Source of the DNA: Planctomycetota bacterium
GTDB taxonomy: Bacteria; Planctomycetota; UBA1135; UBA2386
DNA: 11,707 nt
Assembly: GCA_020425885.1 (NCBI GenBank)
Contig: JAGQRA010000636.1
Coordinates: 1-11,707 of the forward strand
Reading direction: 5' to 3'
Below, piece after piece: positions 1-6,828 of the stretch. Below the pieces are notes generated by a model, which saw nothing but the letters and a program-made list of their open reading frames with translations, was not told the DNA's origin and searched no databases. The position numbers were made by a program, and so were the translations under genes. Numbering within the stretch: the first letter of the stretch is position 1; every line of letters begins with the position of its first letter.

Positions 1-2369
1 AGTTCAGCACCCGCGGTGGGACGATCACCGTCGATCGGGATCCGCTGCAGCAGAACCGGTTCCTGGTCAAGGTGCCGAACATGCCGGCCTTCGGCGCCGT
101 GCAGGTGACCGCATACGGCGGCAACCACATCGCCACGGTCTACAACTGGCTGTCGACGGGCGGCAGCCTGCATGCCTACGTCGATCTGTTCGATACCGGT
201 GGCAACCCCGTGAACGATCGGCCGTTCGCGTTCCACTATCGCGTCGGCGGCAATCAGGATCGGCGCGAGGCCTACCTCTGGGCCGAGCAGCCGACGGCGG
301 CGAGCTACGCGGTGAACAGCGGCACCGCGTACGTGTCGACCGGCGGCGTCCCGACGATCACTCGGGTGTCGACGGGCCGCTACCGCGTCACGTTGCCGGG
401 GCTCGCCGCCACCGGCGAACGCGGCAACGTGCAGGTCACGCCGCAGTCGAACACGCCGCTGCACGCCCGCGTCGAGGGTTGGACGTCGATCGGCAGCGAT
501 CTGCAGGTCAACGTGCGGTGCGTCGACCAGGCCGGCTTGCCGCGCGACGGCCGGTTCTTCCTCGGCTACGAGGAACGCGCGGCTTCGATCGACGAGTCGC
601 GGGGCACCGGCGCGCACGTCTGGGCCGACAACGCGACCAGTGCGAGCTACGCGCCCAACCCCGACTTCGTCGACAGCAACGGCACGATGGGACCGCGCAA
701 CTCCGAGCGCATCACCCGGACGGGGATCGGCCAGTACCGCGTCCACCTGCCGACATTGGCGCCGAGCGGCAGCACGAATGCGCAGGTGACGCCGTACGGC
801 GCCGCTTTCGCCCACGCCACGGTGCGCGCGTGGACCTCGGACGGACACTCCGGCACCTACGTCTACGTCGACACCTTCGACATCGCCGGCAACCGCATCG
901 ACGCGAAGTTCACGCTCTCCTACCTGACCGATCGTCCGAACAGCGAGGTGGCGTGGGCCTGGGTCAGCAACTCCACACTCTCGCCGGGTGCGACCTTCAC
1001 GCCGTCGAGCTACTACCAGTACACGTCCTCGGGCGTCGACATCACCGTGCAGCGCAGCTCGGGCTATCCGAACCAGTACCTGGTGCGGATCCCGCGCACC
1101 GGCCCGTACGACGGCGTGCCCCACGTCAGCGCCTACGGCGGCAACCATGTCGTCATGATCCGCGGTTGGCTGCACTCGGGAGACGAGACCATCATCACGG
1201 TGGAGGAGTTCACGGCTGCCGGCGCGCCGGCGCCGAGCCTGTTGCCGTTCACGATCCTCTACCTGCGACCGGCGGATGCGAACGCGCGCATCGGCTGGCG
1301 CGTCGGCAACCACCCGACGGCGCCGACCAACCCGCCGCCGTCGAACTACGGCTGGAACGGCAACCGTGGCGCGCCGACCGTCACCCACGTCGCGACCGGC
1401 CTCTATCGCGTCTTCTTCCCGGGACTGGCGCAGATCGGCACCAGCTTCGGCAACCTGCAGGTCTCGGCGGCCGGCTTCGTCGGGCCGCTGCGCGCGCAGG
1501 CCAGCAACCAGGCCTACGTCGGCGGCGGCGTCGAGTTCTACGTGCGCATCTTCGACATCGCCGGCGCGGCCACGGACGGCTGGTTCACGGCCTCGTACCA
1601 CGATGGCGCGATGCCGATGCCCGTGCGGATGGGCTCGGGCGCCTATCTGTATGCCAGCAGCCCGACGGCGACGTTCCCGTACGCGCCGACGACGGGCTAC
1701 CACTTCAACAACGGCACGCTCGGGCCGGCGAGCGCCGACTCGATCCACCGGCTCGGATCGGGCAGCTACGAGATCATCCTGCCCAATCTGGCGCCCTGGC
1801 TGAGTTCGACGGTGAAGGTCTCGAGCGCACCGATCGCGTCGGCGGGCTTTCCCACCATCGTCAACTGGGGGCCGGCGTCGGGGGGCGGCACGCGGATCCT
1901 CGTGCGCACCTACGATCGGACGGGGGTGCAGGTCGACGGCGCGTTCACCCTGCTCTACATCACCGACCGTCCGGCGGTCGGCACACCGGCGACCAACACG
2001 GCGTACGGTGCCGGCTGCCACGGTGCGGTGTTGACGCCGTTGACCCGCCCCGTGCTCGGCACCGATTGGGACCTGAGCCTGGTCAGCGTCCCGGCCGGCG
2101 CGACGCTGGCGGCGATCGCGCTGGGCTTCGCCAACCCGAACCTGCCGTTCGGTGCGCAGGCGCCGGGTTGCTGGCAGCTGACGTCGGGTCAGGCATCGAT
2201 CGTCGTGCCGCTGCCCGCGCCGGTGCCGGCCTACTCGATGACCATTCCGCAGAGTCCGTCGCTCATCGGCTTCGAGCTGTTCGCGCAGGGTGCGGCGATG
2301 GTGCCCAACCTCAACCCGTTGTGGCTGGCGACTAGCAACGGCGCGCGCGGATCAATCGGCGATGTGTAG
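1..2369 (+). CDS. Large exported repeat protein, 3' part, with C-terminal Y-G-A-G-C module
   Basis: The reading frame is open from base 3 at the left edge, so the true start lies outside the window. The GTG at 72 is internal to a repeat and is not a start. The visible product is about 788 residues. It has five complete and one partial repeat of 107-121 residues. Each opens with a Tyr/Phe-x-Val/Ile-x-x-Pro strand, passes an F-D-x-x-G turn and an F-x-x-x-Y strand, and ends with a T/S-G-x-Y link to the next. Unit starts are at 60, 381, 735, 1077, 1404 and 1767. Composition (Gly, Ser, Thr, Tyr, few charges) fits a secreted beta-rich surface or matrix protein. From about 2001 a 120-residue ending starts Y-G-A-G-C, carries a second G-C about 65 residues on, and finishes S-N-G-A-R-G-S-I-G. 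The same ending closes the kelch protein at 6829. No enzymatic motif was seen; function unknown. The reading frame is certain, the role is not. Confidence 0.85.
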   Translation, partial: FSTRGGTITVDRDPLQQNRFLVKVPNMPAFGAVQVTAYGGNHIATVYNWLSTGGSLHAYVDLFDTGGNPVNDRPFAFHYRVGGNQDRREAYLWAEQPTAASYAVNSGTAYVSTGGVPTITRVSTGRYRVTLPGLAATGERGNVQVTPQSNTPLHARVEGWTSIGSDLQVNVRCVDQAGLPRDGRFFLGYEERAASIDESRGTGAHVWADNATSASYAPNPDFVDSNGTMGPRNSERITRTGIGQYRVHLPTLAPSGSTNAQVTPYGAAFAHATVRAWTSDGHSGTYVYVDTFDIAGNRIDAKFTLSYLTDRPNSEVAWAWVSNSTLSPGATFTPSSYYQYTSSGVDITVQRSSGYPNQYLVRIPRTGPYDGVPHVSAYGGNHVVMIRGWLHSGDETIITVEEFTAAGAPAPSLLPFTILYLRPADANARIGWRVGNHPTAPTNPPPSNYGWNGNRGAPTVTHVATGLYRVFFPGLAQIGTSFGNLQVSAAGFVGPLRAQASNQAYVGGGVEFYVRIFDIAGAATDGWFTASYHDGAMPMPVRMGSGAYLYASSPTATFPYAPTTGYHFNNGTLGPASADSIHRLGSGSYEIILPNLAPWLSSTVKVSSAPIASAGFPTIVNWGPASGGGTRILVRTYDRTGVQVDGAFTLLYITDRPAVGTPATNTAYGAGCHGAVLTPLTRPVLGTDWDLSLVSVPAGATLAAIALGFANPNLPFGAQAPGCWQLTSGQASIVVPLPAPVPAYSMTIPQSPSLIGFELFAQGAAMVPNLNPLWLATSNGARGSIGDV
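60..2000 (+). repeat. Protein-level tandem repeats arranged A-B-C-A-B-C
   Basis: Six units begin at 60 (A1), 381 (B1), 735 (C1), 1077 (A2), 1404 (B2) and 1767 (C2, shortened before the C-terminal module). Unit lengths are 107, 118, 114, 109 and 121 codons. Same-letter units are more alike than neighbours. A1 and A2 share Y-G-G-N-H and W-L-x-S-G. B1 and B2 share L/F-P-G-L-A near the start and N-G-T-M/L-G-P near the end. C1 and C2 share L/I-T-D-R-P. Same-letter starts lie 1017, 1023 and 1032 bases apart. This was read from the translation by eye; no alignment was run. Confidence 0.75.
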
Positions 2370-2430
2370 CCGTCAGGCACGCCGTTAGGCGCGCGCGGAT
2401 CAATCGGCGACGTGTAGCGGTCAGGCCCGC
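2341..2430. repeat. Imperfect tandem duplication of a gene 3' end (48-bp period)
   Basis: Bases 2341-2382 recur at 2389-2430, offset by 48 bases, with 39 of 42 positions identical. Copy 1 encodes the last residues and TAG stop of the repeat protein. Copy 2 lies wholly downstream of that stop. The offset is exactly 16 codons, so copy 2 repeats the same frame and also contains the TAG. The similarity covers the coding tail plus about 13 bases past the stop. Confidence 0.9.
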
Positions 2431-2450
2431 TGCTCCCGGGACGGCGGGCT
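2424..2450. terminator. Possible hairpin between convergent genes (weak)
   Basis: GCCCGC at 2425-2430 can pair with GCGGGC at 2444-2449, plus a G-T pair outside, around a 13-base loop containing CCCGGG. It sits between the stop of the repeat protein and the stop of the convergent YdeI-type gene. No T-run follows on either strand, so a classical intrinsic terminator is not established. The left arm exists only in the second copy of the 48-bp duplication; copy 1 has an A in place of one C. Confidence 0.25.
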
Positions 2451-3049
2451 CAGCACTTCATGTACTTCCAGTTGCGCGGCTTGCCGGCCGCGATCCACTG
2501 CATGGCCTGATCGAGCCGGCGCGCCCGCGTCGCGTCGGTCTTGGCTTCGCCGATCCACTCCATGTACTCGCGCTGCCGGCTCGGGCTGAACGCGGTCCAC
2601 TGCGCGCGCGCCGTGGCGTCGGCGGCGAGCGCCTGAGCGAGCGCCGCCGGCATCTGCGGCCGGGGTCTGGGCGCGCGCTTGGGCTTCTGCACCTTGACGC
2701 CGTCGACGTTGAGCTGCATCGCCTTCTTGATGAGCTTGATCATCGCCGTCTTCGACGGCAGGTCCCGCGGCGAGGTGATGCGGCCGAAGCTGCCCCAGGC
2801 CTCCTTGCCCTGGTCGGTGTCGCCGCAGACGAGCGTGTGTTTCCAGAAGCCGAACGTACAGTGTCGCTTGAACGCCGCGAAACCGCAGAGCAGCCCGCCG
2901 TAGTCGAAGCTCGGATTGCGCCACTTCATCGTCTCGACGACGTCGGGGCAGGCGGCGTGCACCCAGGCCCGCAGCGTCTCGAGCACGGGCCTGGCGAAGT
3001 CGGGGGCGTTCTCGATGTAGGCGTCGATGCGGGGGTCGCGGGTCACCAT
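2450..3049 (-). CDS. YdeI/OmpD-associated family protein
   Basis: This is a 199-residue cytoplasmic protein with no signal peptide. The N-terminal half (residues about 15-115) carries the pattern of the DUF1801/YdeI-like fold: E-T-M-K-W-R-N-P-S-F at 39-48, then F-A-A-F-K-R-H at 57-63 and F-G-F-W-K. The C-terminal half (about 133-195) matches the OmdA/YdeI helical part: W-T-A-F-S-P-S-R-Q-R-E-Y at 151-162, W-I-G-E-A-K at 165-170, T-R-A-R-R at 174-178 and a lysine-containing end. Length and two-part layout are usual for the family. Members have been linked to bacteriocin or antimicrobial-peptide resistance, but the biochemical role is unsettled. I chose the ATG at 3049 because the frame upstream is Arg/Pro-rich and unlike the family. 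No strong Shine-Dalgarno is visible. The gene stands alone and converges on the repeat-protein gene. Confidence 0.88.
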   Translation of the reverse strand: MVTRDPRIDAYIENAPDFARPVLETLRAWVHAACPDVVETMKWRNPSFDYGGLLCGFAAFKRHCTFGFWKHTLVCGDTDQGKEAWGSFGRITSPRDLPSKTAMIKLIKKAMQLNVDGVKVQKPKRAPRPRPQMPAALAQALAADATARAQWTAFSPSRQREYMEWIGEAKTDATRARRLDQAMQWIAAGKPRNWKYMKC

Positions 3050-3364
3050 GGGCGGGTAGGCGTGTGTCGGTCGCGTGGGCGACTGGCGCAGGGTCGCGCC
3101 GATCGCCAGTGGCGAGCGAATCGGCTCGAGGCTCTGCTCCTTCGTATCCGCCGGCCATGCTGCAAGCCAGGGGCGGCGGACGTCGGGCCGGCCATGGCGC
3201 CGGCGGGTTGGCGGTGCGCGCATGATCAACGCCGCGAATCAAGGTCGACGCCGGGTCGGAATCCCGGGTTCTCCACGGCGTCGCTCAGCGGCGCTTCAGC
3301 GATCGCCGGTCGGATGCATGGACGACGTGGCCGGATTCGCCGGCTGCCTGACCCGACTCGATCC
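3050..3364. other. Intergenic stretch without a supported gene
   Basis: These 315 bases separate the minus-strand YdeI-type gene from the plus-strand lipoprotein remnant and should hold promoters for both directions. Reading frames crossing it give low-complexity Arg/Pro/Gly peptides without family character. The only structure I see is an inverted repeat, ACTGGCG at 3082-3088 with CGCCAGT at 3104-3110, overlapping a tighter TCGCC-AGT-GGCGA dyad at 3103-3115. No convincing -35/-10 pair was found. Confidence 0.5.
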
Positions 3365-3601
3365 ATGTTCACCAACCGACTCATCGCAACCAGAAGCACA
3401 TCCACATCTCGGTTCTCCTTCGCCGCCGGCCTGCTGCTGCTCGGCGCCTGCCACGCCGGCCGCGCCAGCGGCGACAAGGAGCTGCCGCAGTTCGGCGCCG
3501 CCCGCTTCAGCAACCCGACTGCGGTCACCAATCAGTGGTTCCCGCTGCCACCGGGAACGACCAACGCCTACGTCACCGAGGACGGCGACGACCGCGAGAT
3601 C
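3365..3601 (+). pseudogene. Truncated lipoprotein gene, N-terminal fragment homologous to the lipoprotein at 3632-4312
   Basis: From ATG 3365 the translation begins with a basic n-region, a hydrophobic stretch and a good lipobox, L-G-A-C, with the cysteine at residue 29. After a short spacer comes F-S-N-P-T-A-V-T-N-Q-W-F-P-L-P-P-G-T-T, then A-Y-V-T-E-D-G and D-D-R-E-I. This matches the N-terminal part of the intact lipoprotein encoded convergently next door, which has L-F-P-L-V-P-G-A-T-W-T-Y and then a D-G and R-E-E-V. Similarity ends near 3601. Beyond that the frame stays open to 3898, but it encodes Arg-rich sequence antisense to the neighbour, as expected for a shadow frame in GC-rich DNA. 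The remaining two thirds of the domain are missing, so I call it a 5' gene remnant. A pipeline might call a 177-residue CDS (3365-3898) instead. Confidence 0.6.
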
Positions 3602-3631
3602 TGCTGCCGTGAGGCAGGGATCGCCCGGCGG

Positions 3632-4312
3632 CTACCGCGGCGGCTGCGAGCGCACCAACACCGAACGGCTGGTGCGGCTCGTTCGCGAGACGATGCCCTG
3701 GCCCGGCGCGTAGAGGACGATGTCCTCGTCGGGTGTGTCCTCGTTCTCGACCACCTCCGTGCACTGCGTGAACAGGCCGGCCGGCGTCTCGGCCGAGGTG
3801 TCGATGTCGCGGACGAGCAGCTGCTCGGTGCCGCGCGGCAGCTGCAGCGTGAACGCCTCGCCGGCCCGCGCCAGCGCCGGCAGGACCTGCACCGGTAGCG
3901 CGCCGTCCTCGCCCGCGAACCAGCTGTCGGGGCCGCGGACGAAACTGCCATCGTCGAGCGCCCAGGTCTCCTCGCCATACTGCCAGATGCCGCCGTCGGG
4001 GGCCTCACGGAACCACTCCGTCGTCAGCTCCTCGAGCTCGCCGTCGAAGAAGCGTCGCTCGAGTCGGGGCACGATCGCGACTGCATCAACGAGACCCTTC
4101 CAGACGATCGGCTTCAGCACGATGACCTCCTCACGCAGCGACTGGCCGTCGGCCTCGCCCTCGTACGTCCAGGTCGCACCGGGCACCAGCGGGAACAGCT
4201 CTCCGCTGCGGACCTCGGCCGACGTCGAGGTGACGACGGCCGGAACCGGGCGGGCGGCGGAATCGCACGCCGCGAACGCTAACGCGAACGGCACGAACAA
4301 CAGTGGTCTCAC
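3632..4312 (-). CDS. Lipoprotein coupled to a two-component system
   Basis: The product is 226 residues: a short hydrophobic signal (M-R-P-L-L-F-V-P-F-A-L-A-F-A-A) followed by Cys16, fitting lipoprotein processing with Phe at -3. The mature domain has F-P-L-V-P-G-A-T-W-T-Y at 40-50, then W-F-R-E-A-P-D-G-G-I-W-Q-Y-G-E-E-T at 100-116 and S-W-F-A-G-E-D-G-A-L at 130-139. It ends with Y-A-P-G-Q-G-I-V at 201-208. I recall a family of secreted proteins of unknown function with the pattern W-x-A-x-D-x-x-G-N-V-W-Y-x-G-E. The start is a GTG at 4312: it overlaps the kinase stop in a GTGA, and GGAGAA lies five bases upstream (4318-4323). The longer frame upstream is kinase shadow. The context suggests a periplasmic partner, ligand-binding accessory or output of the kinase, which is inference. 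Confidence 0.82.
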   Translation of the reverse strand: MRPLLFVPFALAFAACDSAARPVPAVVTSTSAEVRSGELFPLVPGATWTYEGEADGQSLREEVIVLKPIVWKGLVDAVAIVPRLERRFFDGELEELTTEWFREAPDGGIWQYGEETWALDDGSFVRGPDSWFAGEDGALPVQVLPALARAGEAFTLQLPRGTEQLLVRDIDTSAETPAGLFTQCTEVVENEDTPDEDIVLYAPGQGIVSRTSRTSRSVLVRSQPPR

Positions 4313-5835
4313 GATGCTTCTCCGCGGATCGGGTCGTGACTTCGCCTCGGCCGCCGACGCGGGCCCGGGCGCGTGCCCGTGGTCGCGGCACCGATGGCGG
4401 TACCGGCGACCGAGGCGTGGAAGATGCCGTCGTCGTCCTGGCGGAACGAGACCTCGACCTCGAGCAGGTCGGCGAGGGTCTGCACGATCGTCAGGCCGAG
4501 ACCGACGTGATCGGATTCGGCGCGCATCTGATCGCGCCGCCAGAACGGCTCGGTCAGCTGCGACAGCTCCGCGGCGGACATCGGCTCGGCGCGGTTGGCG
4601 ACGTCGAGCTGCCATCGCCCCGCCGCCACCGTCACGCGGCAGTGGATCGCCATGGCCGGGGACGCGTGACCGAGGGCGTTGCCGATCAGGTTGTCGAGCA
4701 GGATGCCGAACTTGTCGGCGTCGACCGACGCGAGCGGGTTGCCGTCGCAGTCGACGTCGAGCTCGAGGCCGGCGGCCGCGGCGCGCCGACGGTGGCGCGC
4801 GACGGCGTCGCGCAAGAGCGCCGCGACCCCGACGATCGCGGTCGTGAGCGGTTCGCGCCCCGAATGGCAGCGGGCCAGCAGCAGCAGGCTCTTGATCACG
4901 GCCTCCATCCGGCCGGCGATGTCGCGCACGTCGCCGAAGAAGCCGAGCACACCGTCGACGTCGTCGGGCCAGCGGGTCGCGACCGCGGCCAACGACCGCA
5001 GCTCGGCGACCGGCGTGCGCAGCTCGTGGGCGACGTTGCCCGAGAACCGGCGTTCGCGCGCCATCGCCTGGTGCAGTCGCTCGGCGAAGGCGTTGATCTG
5101 GTCGACGATCGGCGCGAGCTCGCGCGGCGTCAACGGCAGTTCGACGCGGCGTTCGAGCTCATCGGGCGCCAACGCGGCCACCTGCCGCGCCACCTCGCCG
5201 ACCGGACGCAGGCCGCGCCGCACGAGCAGCCAGACGAGCAGCAGCGTCGCGCCCGTGATCGAGCCGATGACGGCGATCGTGGTGCCGCACAGATCGGCGA
5301 GCAGGGTATCGAGCGCGGCGCGGCCGCGGCCGACCGCGATCAGCAGCTGGCGTCGTCCGGCGCGGTTCGCCGCCGCCGGTTCGTCCATCGTTGCCGGGCC
5401 GTCGCCCTTCGCCTTCGGCCAGAACGCGAACTGCACGACGCGCAGGCGCCGTCCCGAGTCCAGCTCGCGGTCGGCGAACCGCGGCGCGACGTCGAGGACC
5501 AGTTCGTCGACCAGGTCCTCGTCGGCGGGCAGATGCCGCGAGCCGTGCAGCACGCTGCCGTCGTCGAGGAAGAACTCGAAGCAGTCCGGGTCGTCGTCGC
5601 GTTCGTACTCGGCGTGGAACCGCGGCACGTAGTCGAGCTCCACGGTTCCGTCCTCGTCCTCGCACAGGGCCGCGAGCTGGCGTGCCTGGCGCAGCAGGCC
5701 GCGATCGAAGTCGGCGACGACCTGCCCTTCGACCGCGTGGGTGACGGCATAGCCGGCACCGCCGAGCAACGCGGTCGTGCAGATGCCGATGCCGAGCACG
5801 AGGCGCAGCCGCAGCGATGTGGGCCACCACCTCAT
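4309..5835 (-). CDS. Membrane sensor histidine kinase of a two-component system
   Basis: The protein is 508 residues and inner-membrane. Transmembrane segment 1 is about residues 10-31. A periplasmic sensor region of about 150 residues follows, rich in Asp/Glu at 58-115. Transmembrane segment 2 is about 183-206 and a HAMP-like linker about 207-259. The dimerisation domain carries the phosphorylatable histidine in N-V-A-H-E-L-R-T-P (His270). The ATPase domain has an N-box, D-N-L-I-G-N-A-L-G-H at 381-390, and a G2 loop, V-G-L-G-L-T-I-V, at 444-451. The usual D-x-G-x-G of the G1 box is replaced by D-V-A-N-R-A-E-P, followed by L-T-E-P-F-W-R, a variant I recall from other kinases. The ATG at 5835 overlaps the regulator's TGA as ATGA, and the GTG of the lipoprotein overlaps this gene's TGA. 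It should phosphorylate the adjacent regulator. The stimulus is unknown. The last 30 residues are Arg/Pro-rich and probably disordered. Confidence 0.92.
   Translation of the reverse strand: MRWWPTSLRLRLVLGIGICTTALLGGAGYAVTHAVEGQVVADFDRGLLRQARQLAALCEDEDGTVELDYVPRFHAEYERDDDPDCFEFFLDDGSVLHGSRHLPADEDLVDELVLDVAPRFADRELDSGRRLRVVQFAFWPKAKGDGPATMDEPAAANRAGRRQLLIAVGRGRAALDTLLADLCGTTIAVIGSITGATLLLVWLLVRRGLRPVGEVARQVAALAPDELERRVELPLTPRELAPIVDQINAFAERLHQAMARERRFSGNVAHELRTPVAELRSLAAVATRWPDDVDGVLGFFGDVRDIAGRMEAVIKSLLLLARCHSGREPLTTAIVGVAALLRDAVARHRRRAAAAGLELDVDCDGNPLASVDADKFGILLDNLIGNALGHASPAMAIHCRVTVAAGRWQLDVANRAEPMSAAELSQLTEPFWRRDQMRAESDHVGLGLTIVQTLADLLEVEVSFRQDDDGIFHASVAGTAIGAATTGTRPGPRRRPRRSHDPIRGEAS
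4318..4323 (-). promoter_or_regulatory. Ribosome binding site that fixes the GTG start of the coupled lipoprotein
   Basis: Read on the minus strand, GGAGAA lies five bases before the GTG at 4312-4310 and inside the last codons of the kinase gene. It decides between this GTG and longer frames that would overlap the kinase deeply. Confidence 0.7.
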
Positions 5836-6497
5836 TCGACGACGTACCCCAGCCCGCGGCGCGTGCGCACGACGTCGACGCCGGCGTGCTGCCGCAGCTT
5901 CTTGCGCACCTGATGGACGAAGACCTCGACGGTGTTGTCGCTGCCGCAGTCGCCACCCGAGTAGAGGTGATCGAGCAGCTCGGACTTGCTGACCACCTGG
6001 CCGCGCCGCAGCACGAGGTGTTCGAGCACGCTGAACTCGCGCCCCGACAGCTCGACCGTTCGCCCGGCACACGTCACGACCTTGCGGCCGAGATCGATCT
6101 CGACCGGACCGGCGCGGTGGACGGGACTCTTCTGCACGAACTTGCGGCGCACGAGCGCGCGCATGCGCGCCACCAGCTCGTCGAAGTCGAACGGTTTGAC
6201 GAGGTAGTCGTCGGCGCCGATCTGCAGCCCCGCGATGCGGTCGGCGACCTGATCGCGCGCCGACAGCACCAGCACGTGGACGCCGTTCTGTTCCTCGCGC
6301 AGTCGCCGCAGCACCGACAGGCCGTCGAGCCCCGGCAGCATCAGGTCGAGGACGACGATGTCGTAGCGCCCGAACTGCGCGTAGCTCAGCCCCTCGTTGC
6401 CACAGCCGACGGCGTCGACCGTGAACCCCGAACGCGACAGACCGATCTGCAGCGAGCGACGGAGTCGTTCCGAGTCCTCGATGACGAGCGCTTTCAT
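5832..6497 (-). CDS. OmpR/PhoB-family response regulator
   Basis: The protein is 221 residues, the usual length for this family. The receiver domain (about 1-118) has the acidic pair Glu7-Asp8, phospho-acceptor Asp51 in V-V-L-D-L-M-L-P-G, Ser79 in the switch position and Lys101 in V-K-P-F-D. The winged-helix DNA-binding domain (about 127-219) has the typical L-S-G-R-E-F-S-V-L-E motif and ends V-R-T-R-R-G-L-G-Y-V-V-E. I chose ATG 6497 because it begins M-K-A-L-V-I-E-D, the normal family start. The frame continues six residues upstream to a start at 6515, which is less likely. It is the first gene of the operon with the kinase and lipoprotein. Phosphorylation by the kinase should drive DNA binding at target promoters, possibly its own (see the direct repeats at 6576-6591). 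No clear Shine-Dalgarno precedes the ATG. Confidence 0.95.
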   Translation of the reverse strand: MKALVIEDSERLRRSLQIGLSRSGFTVDAVGCGNEGLSYAQFGRYDIVVLDLMLPGLDGLSVLRRLREEQNGVHVLVLSARDQVADRIAGLQIGADDYLVKPFDFDELVARMRALVRRKFVQKSPVHRAGPVEIDLGRKVVTCAGRTVELSGREFSVLEHLVLRRGQVVSKSELLDHLYSGGDCGSDNTVEVFVHQVRKKLRQHAGVDVVRTRRGLGYVVE

Positions 6498-6828
6498 TGG
6501 GGCGGCGCGGGGCACAAGTGTAGCCGACCCGGGGAGGCGGGCCGGCCGGCAGGTGCTCAGAGTCTCGCCCGCTGCCTTAGGCCGAGCTTAGCGCCGGTGC
6601 TGCGGTCGCTACTCGCCGTGCGACCGACACTTCGGTGGCGCACGCAATGCGGGGGCTGGACGCTGGGGTCGCTCCGGGTCACGCCCTGAGGTCGGGCCTC
6701 GGCTTCGGCTTGACCGCGACCGGATCGGGGTTGGCGCGATGGATTGGTGGGGCCTCGGTTTTTCGCCGACTTCTGCGCGCCGAATGTCGCCACGCCAGGA
6801 GCTGAGTTCCATCTCTACGAAACCCCTC
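6498..6828. other. Divergent intergenic region between regulator operon and kelch gene
   Basis: These 331 bases lie between the two divergent starts and carry no gene I can support. The contents I can point to are a possible minus-strand -10 box (TACACT, bases 6522-6517, four of six consensus positions, about 20 bases before the regulator ATG, no good -35) and two CTTAG direct repeats at 6576-6591. A small hairpin ACCGA-CACT-TCGGT lies near 6623-6636. The kelch frame is open upstream to 6739, but its extra 30 residues lack family character. Confidence 0.5.
6576..6591. promoter_or_regulatory. Candidate response-regulator site: two direct repeats 11 bp apart
   Basis: CTTAG occurs at 6576-6580 and 6587-6591, an exact 11-base period. 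The first copy sits in a GCCT-T-AGGC dyad. OmpR/PhoB-family dimers commonly bind tandem half-sites about 10-11 bp apart. This element lies about 80-95 bases upstream of a gene for such a regulator. The repeats are only five bases long, so chance cannot be excluded. Confidence 0.25.

Noticed and set aside
479..2335. Long second frame (618 codons) inside the repeat-protein gene
   Set aside because: The product is Arg/Ala-rich with no family features, the expected shadow of a GC-rich gene. The repeat landmarks are all in the other frame.
3568..4008. Arg/Ser-rich minus-strand frame over the junction of the two lipoprotein genes
   Set aside because: It is a shadow of the real lipoprotein frame, which has the lipobox, ribosome site and family motifs.
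4303..5913. Long plus-strand frame (536 codons) opposite the histidine kinase
   Set aside because: It is antisense to a gene with all kinase motifs and encodes low-complexity Arg/Asp/Val sequence. It has no supported start.
6636..6651. Sigma-54-like element (GG and GC ten bases apart) upstream of the kelch gene
   Set aside because: Only the GG-N10-GC skeleton fits. The -12 part deviates at two positions, and such matches are common by chance at this GC content.
6739..6828. Upstream in-frame ATG starts (6739, 6784) for the kelch protein
   Set aside because: They would put 15-30 polar residues before a clean signal peptide that begins at ATG 6829.
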